Source: an uncultured Oscillospiraceae bacterium (GTDB lineage: Bacteria; Bacillota; Clostridia; Oscillospirales; Ruminococcaceae). Taken from it: a stretch of DNA of 5,069 nt. Position numbers and translations under genes: made by a program. A model generated the notes under the pieces. The model had not been told where the DNA came from. It was given only the letters and a program-made list of their open reading frames with translations, and did no database searches. The stretch's first letter is position 1. Every line of letters begins with the position of its first letter. Location of the stretch: contig CAKSHG010000168.1 in NCBI GenBank assembly GCA_934456315.1, positions 1 to 5,069 of the forward strand, in the 5' to 3' direction. This document shows, one piece after another, positions 1 through 4,170 of the stretch.

Positions 1-73
1 GGAGCGGATAATGGGAGTCGAACCCACCACCTCAGCTTGGGAAGCTAATGTTTTACCGATAAACTATATCCGC
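1..73 (-). tRNA. tRNA-Gly, anticodon CCC
   Basis: The minus strand folds into a complete cloverleaf. The acceptor stem is GCGGATA (67-73) with TATCCGC (4-10). The D stem is GTTT/AAAC with GG in the loop. The anticodon stem TTAGC/GCTGA encloses the loop TTCCCAA (37-43), the variable loop is 4 nt, and the T arm has the loop TTCGACT. The anticodon is CCC (bases 39-41 of the plus strand), which reads glycine GGG codons. The discriminator base is U (plus-strand base 3), as expected for bacterial tRNA-Gly. The next two bases give CC, so CCA appears to be gene-encoded with its final A just outside the window. Transcription runs out of the left edge, so further tRNA genes could follow. No intron or mismatch that would suggest a pseudogene is visible. 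Confidence 0.96.
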
Positions 74-86
74 ATCTATCGGATAT

Positions 87-115
87 ATTATATCATCTTT
101 GGACGGATTTGTCAA
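87..115 (-). promoter_or_regulatory. Consensus sigma-A promoter of the tRNA-Gly gene
   Basis: On the minus strand a perfect -35 box TTGACA (110-115) is followed by a 17-base spacer and a perfect -10 box TATAAT (87-92). Transcription would start near base 80, leaving a leader of about 7 bases before the tRNA 5' end at 73. A full 12/12 consensus match at optimal spacing is what a strongly expressed stable-RNA gene would have. It lies downstream of the symporter stop codon, so the tRNA does not depend on read-through from that gene. Confidence 0.93.
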
Positions 116-118
116 GCC

Positions 119-134
119 CCGGAAGCCGTTCCGG
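119..134 (-). other. Small GC-rich hairpin between symporter stop and tRNA promoter
   Basis: CCGGAA (119-124) and TTCCGG (129-134) form a perfect 6-bp stem around a 4-base loop, about 35 bases past the symporter stop codon and just upstream of the tRNA -35 box. It sits where a symporter terminator would be expected. On the minus strand it is followed by GGCTTGACA rather than a T-tract, so it is at best a weak or factor-assisted terminator. No better terminator is seen between 110 and 168. Confidence 0.3.
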
Positions 135-168
135 CGGAAATTCCTGCGGAAAATGTCGGAGCGCGCCG

Positions 169-1782
169 TCACCTGCGGAAGTTCCGCGCAGAGTAGCTGC
201 GGGTAAGCTCCAGCACCTTCCCGGAAAGCAGCAGGACTACCGGTAGATTTATCACTGCCATCAGTCCGTTGAACAGGTCTGCTGCTCCCCAGGCGGCGGA
301 AATATCCACAGCCCCTCCCAACGCCGATACCGCCGTAAAAACCACAAGGTACGGCACCCGCGAACGCCTCCCGAACAGGTACTCCGCCGCGCCGCTCCCG
401 AAACAGCTCCAGCCTATCACCGTCGTAAACGCGAACAGTACTACCGCTCCGCTGATGAGCTTCCCCGCTGCACCACCGAATACCGTTGAAAACGCCGCCG
501 TAACCAGCTCCGAACCGTCCACCGCTTCAATGAGAACGTCGGTTATCCTGCCGTTTTCCACTACCCCGGTGACCTTCATCAGATTTGTGCAGGTGATCCC
601 TCCACTGCCCACCGGCGCGCTGAACCATTCCCCGTCCGAAGTCCGGAATCTTCTCATTTCCCCGCTGCCGGATATCAGCAGCTCCGCGCCGTCGTTGATC
701 AGCCCCTCCTGCTCCGTCAGCCGGAAGTACTGCGGCTGCGCAGTGATGTTCCGGAATACTTCATCGGCAGGCTCCGCTCGGCAGGGACAGCACAGCAGCA
801 CCAGGGCAGTCATCGAACACATTATTATCGTGCTGAAGAATACCTCGACTATGCTCCACATTCCCAGTACGCAGGGCTCCCTTTCCTCCGACGAGGCATG
901 CGCCGACGGCGACGACCCCAGTCCCGCTTCGTTCGAGAATACCCCGCGGCGTATGCCCATTCCTACAGCCTGCCGTACCATGTACCCGCTGACCCCTGCC
1001 GCCGCCTGCCCGATCCCGAACGCTCCACGGAATATCTCCCCGAAAACTGCGGGAAGCTTCGGGAGATTCGCCCCTATCAACATAAGCGAACCTACGATGT
1101 ACAGCCCCGACATTACGGGTATCAGCTTCTCGGAAACCTTAGCCGTGCGCTTCACCCCGCCGAATATGATCAGCCCGGAACACCCCGCAAGTACCAGCCC
1201 GGATATCCATGCCGGGAACCCGAACCCGGAATTCAGCGCCAGCGCCGCCGAATTTATCTGCACGATGTTTCCCATTCCGAACGAGGCAAGTACACACGCT
1301 CCCGCAAAGACCGCCGCCAGCGGCTTTGCAATGCGGTCTGTGCGTCGGCGCTCCGCAAGCCCGTACCTTATGTAGTACATCGCGCCGCCGTTCCACTCGC
1401 TCCCGTTTTTGCGGCGATAATACCCTCCCAGCACGTTCTCGGCGTAACCGGTCATGGTTCCAAGCAGCGCCGTCACCCACATCCAGAACACTGCTCCCGC
1501 GCCGCCCGCAGTGAGCGCCGTCGCAACTCCCACGATGTTCCCGGTCCCAAGGGTCGCGGCAAGCGACGACGCCATCGCCTGGAACGGCGTGACCCCTCCG
1601 CCCGGTGCGCTCCTGCCGTTTCTCGAAAAAACCGTGGAGCTAAGGCAGTGAATTCCACGCCGGAACTGAAATCCTCCCGTCCGCACCGTGAAATATCCCC
1701 CGGAGAACACCAGCGCCGCCAGCGTAGGTATCCCCCATAATATTGAGTTCGCGCCATTTATCAACCATGAAACGACATTCAT
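169..1782 (-). CDS. Sodium:alanine/glycine symporter, AGCS family, with an extra extracellular-type segment
   Basis: This 537-residue polytopic membrane protein belongs to the AGCS (AlsT/DagA/AgcS) family, which imports alanine or glycine coupled to Na+ across the cytoplasmic membrane. Seen in sequence: GGGVTPFQA (61-69) and ATLGTGNIVGVA (76-87), the glycine-rich region whose TGN is associated with substrate binding in this family. The stretch GGAGAVFWMWVTALLG (93-108) fits the family signature as I remember it. Further family blocks are GGAMYYI (132-138), FGMGNIVQ (168-175), GMGIRRGVFSNEAGLGSSP (274-292) and FAFTTVIGWS (450-459). The ATG at 1782 is chosen because GGGAGG (1788-1793) lies 5 bases upstream. 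Typical members have about 440-480 residues; the excess is a hydrophilic block at about 334-425, between two membrane helices. The gene is transcribed divergently from the response regulator and overlaps no neighbour. Family assignment is firm; the substrate (Ala, Gly or D-Ala) is inferred from the family only. Confidence 0.95.
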   Translation of the reverse strand: MNVVSWLINGANSILWGIPTLAALVFSGGYFTVRTGGFQFRRGIHCLSSTVFSRNGRSAPGGGVTPFQAMASSLAATLGTGNIVGVATALTAGGAGAVFWMWVTALLGTMTGYAENVLGGYYRRKNGSEWNGGAMYYIRYGLAERRRTDRIAKPLAAVFAGACVLASFGMGNIVQINSAALALNSGFGFPAWISGLVLAGCSGLIIFGGVKRTAKVSEKLIPVMSGLYIVGSLMLIGANLPKLPAVFGEIFRGAFGIGQAAAGVSGYMVRQAVGMGIRRGVFSNEAGLGSSPSAHASSEEREPCVLGMWSIVEVFFSTIIMCSMTALVLLCCPCRAEPADEVFRNITAQPQYFRLTEQEGLINDGAELLISGSGEMRRFRTSDGEWFSAPVGSGGITCTNLMKVTGVVENGRITDVLIEAVDGSELVTAAFSTVFGGAAGKLISGAVVLFAFTTVIGWSCFGSGAAEYLFGRRSRVPYLVVFTAVSALGGAVDISAAWGAADLFNGLMAVINLPVVLLLSGKVLELTRSYSARNFRR

Positions 1783-1834
1783 TCAAGCCTCCCGATTTCT
1801 TATATATCTGACAAGCCTGCTATGATGTTATTCC

Positions 1835-1850
1835 TCATTTTATCATTTTA
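1835..1850. repeat. Tandem duplication of an 8-base unit, TCATTTTA
   Basis: Two exact head-to-tail copies of TCATTTTA occupy 1835-1842 and 1843-1850. Read on the minus strand, each gives a TAAAAT that could serve as a -10 box for the symporter, so the repeat offers two overlapping promoter registers 8 bases apart. It may be a simple slippage product in AT-rich DNA. Confidence 0.6.
1837..1845 (-). promoter_or_regulatory. Probable extended -10 promoter of the AGCS symporter
   Basis: On the minus strand the sequence TGA-TAAAAT (1845 down to 1837) gives a TGN extension and a 5/6 match to the -10 hexamer. No good -35 box lies 16-18 bases upstream, as is common for extended -10 promoters. Transcription would start near 1830, giving a leader of about 48 bases to the ATG at 1782. 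A second TAAAAT (1845-1850) lies one repeat unit upstream, so the exact box is uncertain. The 20-bp palindrome at 1850-1869 covers the -35 zone of this promoter. Confidence 0.5.
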
Positions 1851-1869
1851 TGAGAATTTAAATTCTCAT
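1850..1869. promoter_or_regulatory. 20-bp perfect palindrome, candidate operator
   Basis: ATGAGAATTT (1850-1859) is followed directly by its exact reverse complement (1860-1869), giving a 20-bp perfect palindrome with no spacer. A protein dimer site is more likely than an RNA hairpin because no loop is available. The core GAAT-TTAA-ATTC has the GAAT-W4-ATTC layout of an ARG box (ArgR/AhrC), although the flanking bases are A and T rather than the usual T and A. It lies directly upstream of the predicted -10 of the symporter gene, where a bound repressor would block RNA polymerase. The identity of the binding protein is inference. Confidence 0.55.
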
Positions 1870-1906
1870 CTTTGCCACGAAATGTGCATTTGCAGATTTT
1901 TTTCTT

Positions 1907-1920
1907 AGAATTTATATTCC
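1907..1920. promoter_or_regulatory. Second, degenerate copy of the operator core
   Basis: AGAATTTATATTCC repeats the core of the 1850-1869 palindrome (AGAATTTAAATTCT) with two changes and keeps the GAAT-W4-ATTC pattern. The two centres are 54 bp apart, close to five helical turns, so the same protein could sit on one DNA face at both sites. This copy overlaps the nominal -35 position (about 1917-1922) of the response-regulator promoter. Support is weaker than for the first site because AT-rich DNA gives such matches by chance. Confidence 0.35.
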
Positions 1921-1934
1921 ATTTACGACAAATC

Positions 1935-1945
1935 TGTGATATAAT
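1935..1945 (+). promoter_or_regulatory. Extended -10 promoter of the response-regulator gene
   Basis: TGTGA (1935-1939) directly precedes a perfect TATAAT (1940-1945), which is the Gram-positive TRTGN extended -10 pattern. The -35 position at 17-base spacing holds TTCCAT, a poor match that the extended -10 can offset. Transcription would start near 1952, giving a leader of about 36 bases to the ATG at 1988. Upstream is an A/T-rich stretch with a run of seven Ts (1897-1903). Confidence 0.8.
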
Positions 1946-1987
1946 AAATTATGTTTAGATGTTAATTAAAAGCCGGAGGCAGTTTTC

Positions 1988-2692
1988 ATGGAATTCCGAT
2001 ACAAGATTCTTGTAATAGATGACGACAGCAGCATCACCTTTTACATAAGGTCTGTTCTGGAGGGACAGGGCTATGATGTCATAGTTGCTGAAAACGGCAG
2101 AGATTCTGAAATGTTTGCAAGCTCGCACTGCCCTGACGTTATCCTGCTTGACCTTGGGCTGCCGGATATGGACGGCGTTGCAGTGCTGAAAAAAATACGC
2201 AGCTGGTCGTCTGTTCCGGTCATCGTCGTGTCCTCGCGCCAGCATGAGGACGACAAGGTCCGCGCACTGGAAAACGGCGCCGACGACTACGTCCAGAAGC
2301 CGTTCAGCACACAGGAGCTTCTCGCGCGCATAAGGGTCGCGCTGCGGCACTCCAAGAACAGCGGTACTAATCCGGAGATAGCAAAAAGCTCCCGCTTTGA
2401 GGTCGGCAACCTTGTGATAGACTACGCGAAATGCAAGGTTTTCGTCGAGGGAAAAGATGTCGAGCTGACGCAGAACGAGTTCCGCCTTGTGGCGCTGCTC
2501 GGGCAGTACGCCGGGTCAGTACTCTCCTACTCCGACATCATCAAGCGCATGTGGGGTCCCAACGCAAAGCAGGACAACCAGATACTGCGCGTAAACATGG
2601 CGAATATCCGCCGGAAGATAGAGAAGGATCCCGCGCACCCGCGCTACATCTTCACCGAAACCGGCATAGGCTACCGCATGGCGGACAAATGA
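1988..2692 (+). CDS. KdpE-like response regulator, OmpR/PhoB family
   Basis: This 234-residue cytoplasmic transcription factor has an N-terminal receiver domain (about 5-120) and a C-terminal winged helix-turn-helix (about 136-232). Receiver residues are all present: acidic pocket D11-D13, phosphoacceptor D55 (ILLDLGLPD), switch residue S82, aromatic Y101 and K104 in KPF. KdpE-type blocks include SWSSVPVIVVSSR, ELTQNEFRL, WGPNA and DPAHPRYIFTETGIGYRM, which match my memory of E. coli KdpE closely. In that family phosphorylation by the KdpD kinase activates potassium-uptake genes. The ATG is supported by GGAGG (1975-1979) 8 bases upstream. No histidine kinase or kdpFABC gene is in the window, so the partner and targets are unknown. 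The gene is followed after 221 bases by a riboswitch-controlled antiporter on the same strand. Domain assignment is firm; the KdpE role is inferred from similarity and the neighbouring ion transporters. Confidence 0.93.
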   Translation: MEFRYKILVIDDDSSITFYIRSVLEGQGYDVIVAENGRDSEMFASSHCPDVILLDLGLPDMDGVAVLKKIRSWSSVPVIVVSSRQHEDDKVRALENGADDYVQKPFSTQELLARIRVALRHSKNSGTNPEIAKSSRFEVGNLVIDYAKCKVFVEGKDVELTQNEFRLVALLGQYAGSVLSYSDIIKRMWGPNAKQDNQILRVNMANIRRKIEKDPAHPRYIFTETGIGYRMADK

Positions 2693-2738
2693 CCGCCTGC
2701 CTGGCAAGTACTGAAGTTCCTCATGGAACACAGACATA

Positions 2739-2803
2739 CGGGGAATGACGTCCTCCCCGCGGGCAAACGCCCCGAACCGCCTTTATGGGCTGATGGCATC
2801 TGC
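2739..2803 (+). promoter_or_regulatory. Fluoride riboswitch aptamer (crcB-type)
   Basis: The RNA has the parts of the fluoride aptamer in order. A 5' hairpin CGGGGA (2739-2744)/UCCCCG (2754-2759) has the loop AUGACGUCC. The conserved GAACCGCC (2774-2781) follows. A short 3' hairpin, GCC (2779-2781) with GGC (2788-2790), leads into GGGCUGAUGGCAUCUGC (2787-2803), which closely resembles the 3' part of the Thermotoga petrophila aptamer as I remember it. The loop segment GACGUC (2747-2752) can form the expected pseudoknot with GGCAUC (2795-2800), with one C-A mismatch. An additional hairpin GGGC-AAAC-GCCC (2761-2772) lies between the halves. The aptamer overlaps the terminator that follows, as expected for an ON switch. 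Known fluoride riboswitches control fluoride exporters, and some precede cation/proton antiporter genes, which fits the gene downstream. Confidence 0.88.
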
Positions 2804-2871
2804 AAATACACACAGCCGGGAGCTTTCCGGCGCGTTCGTTGTATCTGCGGAGCCGTCAGCCCTTTTCGTTT
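2787..2871 (+). terminator. Riboswitch-controlled intrinsic terminator (expression platform)
   Basis: GGGCUGAUGGC (2787-2797) pairs with GCCGUCAGCCC (2852-2862) over 11 bp with a single U-G wobble, and the stem is followed by UUUU-CG-UUU (2863-2871). The hairpin continues inward with GCA (2802-2804)/UGC (2846-2848), AUACA (2806-2810)/UGUAU (2840-2844), and an apical stem GCCGGGA (2815-2821)/UUCCGGC (2825-2831) with loop GCU. The 5' arm consists of aptamer bases, so aptamer and terminator exclude each other. Without fluoride the transcript should end here; with fluoride it should continue into the antiporter gene. This may also be the only terminator for the upstream response-regulator transcript. 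Confidence 0.85.
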
Positions 2872-2902
2872 CCGCATTACAAGCCGCAGCGCCGCCCCGG
2901 CA

Positions 2903-2909
2903 GGGAGGG
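2903..2909 (+). promoter_or_regulatory. Ribosome binding site fixing the antiporter start
   Basis: GGGAGGG lies 4 bases before the ATG at 2914 and is preceded directly by a small hairpin, GCCG-CCC-CGGC (2891-2901). It decides between this ATG and an in-frame TTG at 2839. The TTG lies inside the riboswitch terminator hairpin, has no ribosome binding site, and would add a charged, non-membrane N-terminus. Confidence 0.85.
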
Positions 2910-2913
2910 TTTT

Positions 2914-4092
2914 ATGTTACTTAGTATCGCACTTATCCTTATCTTCGGGCTGCTGCTCGGAGAGCTCGCCGGGCTGCTGCGGCTGCCAAAGCTGACCGGA
3001 ATGATAGCCGCAGGCATACTGCTGGGTTCCCTGGGCTGGCTCGACACGTCGCTGCTCGGCATCTCCGCCGACCTGCGGAAGATAGCGCTCATAATTATCC
3101 TGACCCGCGCCGGGCTGAATCTTGAGCTGTCCGACCTGAAGAAGTGCGGCAGACCGGCTCTGCTGCTTAGCTTCGTTCCCGCTGCCTGCGAGATATTCGG
3201 GGTCACCCTGCTCGCGCAGCTGCTTCTTGGGCTGGATATCGCGGAGGCGGCAACGATGGGCTCGGTGCTCGCAGCAGTTTCCCCCGCAGTCATCGTCCCG
3301 AAAATGCTAAGGCTTATGGAGGAAAAGCGCGGCACCGGAAAGCAGATACCCCAGATGATACTGGCGGGAGCTTCGATGGACGATGTGTTCGTCATCGTGA
3401 TGTTCTCGGTATTTTCCGGGCTGTGCGCCGGGGGCGAGGCGTCCGTGATGTCCATCGTCAACATTCCGGTTTCGATCGTGCTCGGAGCCGCCGGGGGAGC
3501 CGTCTGCGGCGTCCTGATGGCGCTGCTGTTCCGGAGGTTTCACATGCGCGACAGCGTTAAGGTCATACTGGTGATGAGCCTTGCTTTCCTGCTGGTGACC
3601 CTGGAGGACGCGCTGCCGGATTTCATCGGGTTCTCCGGACTGGTGGCTGTCATGACAGCAGGTATCGCTATCCGCTGGCGCGAGCCGGAACGCGCGGTGC
3701 GTATCTCCGCAAAATACTCTAAGCTCTGGACCGCTGCGGAGCTTATGCTGTTCGTACTGGTCGGCGCGGAGGTAGACCTCGGCTCCATCGGCGGGATATG
3801 GCTGCCGGTTCTGGGAGTTATCCTAGGGGCGCTGGTGTTCCGCTGCTGCGGAGTGTTCCTCTGCCTGCTGAAAACCAGGCTCGACCTGCGCGAACGACTG
3901 TTCTGCATGCTGGCGTACACTCCCAAGGCGACCGTTCAGGCGGCTATCGGCGGTGTTCCCCTCGCAATGGGACTCGCCTGCGGGAACGTGATACTTTCCG
4001 GCGCAGTCCTCGCGATACTAGTCACCGCAACAGCAGGAGCGTTCCTTATAGACCTCACCGCGCCGCGTCTGCTGAAAAATGAGGAGCCGTGA
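2914..4092 (+). CDS. CPA2 cation/proton antiporter, SLC9B/NHA-like, under fluoride riboswitch control
   Basis: This 392-residue integral membrane protein has about 12-13 hydrophobic segments and very few loops. Motifs resemble the bacterial and animal NHA (SLC9B) group of CPA2 antiporters: LPKLTGMIAAGILLG (24-38), LTRAGLNLEL (63-72), the half-helix motif AVSPAVIVPKML (121-132), the ion-binding pair D156-D157 in GASMDDV, LVGAEVDL (282-289) and YTPKATVQAAIGG (335-347) with a conserved Lys. A DD pair is typical of electrogenic Na+(Li+)/H+ exchangers, whereas ND is usual in CPA1. The TxP position is VSP, with no Asp. The start is the ATG with a strong ribosome binding site, giving a protein that begins in the first membrane helix. 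The fluoride riboswitch upstream implies induction by fluoride. Possible roles are proton or sodium balance during HF entry, or direct fluoride efflux; the sequence cannot separate these. The stop codon is followed by a shared terminator. Confidence 0.9.
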   Translation: MLLSIALILIFGLLLGELAGLLRLPKLTGMIAAGILLGSLGWLDTSLLGISADLRKIALIIILTRAGLNLELSDLKKCGRPALLLSFVPAACEIFGVTLLAQLLLGLDIAEAATMGSVLAAVSPAVIVPKMLRLMEEKRGTGKQIPQMILAGASMDDVFVIVMFSVFSGLCAGGEASVMSIVNIPVSIVLGAAGGAVCGVLMALLFRRFHMRDSVKVILVMSLAFLLVTLEDALPDFIGFSGLVAVMTAGIAIRWREPERAVRISAKYSKLWTAAELMLFVLVGAEVDLGSIGGIWLPVLGVILGALVFRCCGVFLCLLKTRLDLRERLFCMLAYTPKATVQAAIGGVPLAMGLACGNVILSGAVLAILVTATAGAFLIDLTAPRLLKNEEP

Positions 4093-4123
4093 CCGGCTTC
4101 CCTGCCGTATCAGAAAATACAAA

Positions 4124-4152
4124 GATCCCGCAGCCGTTAAGACTGCGGGATC
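4124..4152. terminator. Bidirectional intrinsic terminator between convergent genes
   Basis: GATCCCGCAG (4124-4133) and CTGCGGGATC (4143-4152) form a perfect 10-bp stem with a 9-base loop. On the minus strand it is followed by TTTGTATTTT, a good U-tract for the chemotaxis gene, whose stop codon is 18 bases before the stem. On the plus strand the stem is followed by GCTTATTTATG, a weaker tract serving the antiporter gene, which ends 31 bases upstream. Confidence 0.92.
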
Positions 4153-4170
4153 GCTTATTTATGCATGTTT

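Noticed and set aside
269..1375. Long plus-strand open frame of 368 codons
   Set aside because: It lies entirely antisense to the symporter gene, whose product matches a known family throughout. The translated product is low-complexity Ser/Pro/Ala-rich, typical of the mirror frame of GC-rich coding DNA.
1883..1903. Possible terminator: TGCA-TT-TGCA followed by seven Ts
   Set aside because: The stem is only 4 bp with a 2-base loop, too small for an intrinsic terminator, and it lies upstream of the plus-strand promoter with no gene reading into it.
2839..2913. Upstream in-frame TTG start that would extend the antiporter by 25 residues
   Set aside because: The TTG lies in the 3' half of the riboswitch terminator hairpin, has no ribosome binding site and adds a basic, non-membrane extension. 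The ATG at 2914 has GGGAGGG just upstream.
2693..2913. c-di-AMP (ydaO-type) riboswitch, considered because the flanking genes concern K+/Na+ homeostasis
   Set aside because: I could not find the conserved ydaO sequence blocks as I know them, whereas the fluoride aptamer blocks appear in the right order with a matching terminator.
2671..2995. Small open frames in the leader (minus strand 2671-2877, plus strand 2723-2995)
   Set aside because: Neither has a good ribosome binding site or recognisable protein features, and both cross the RNA element, whose base pairing explains the sequence better.
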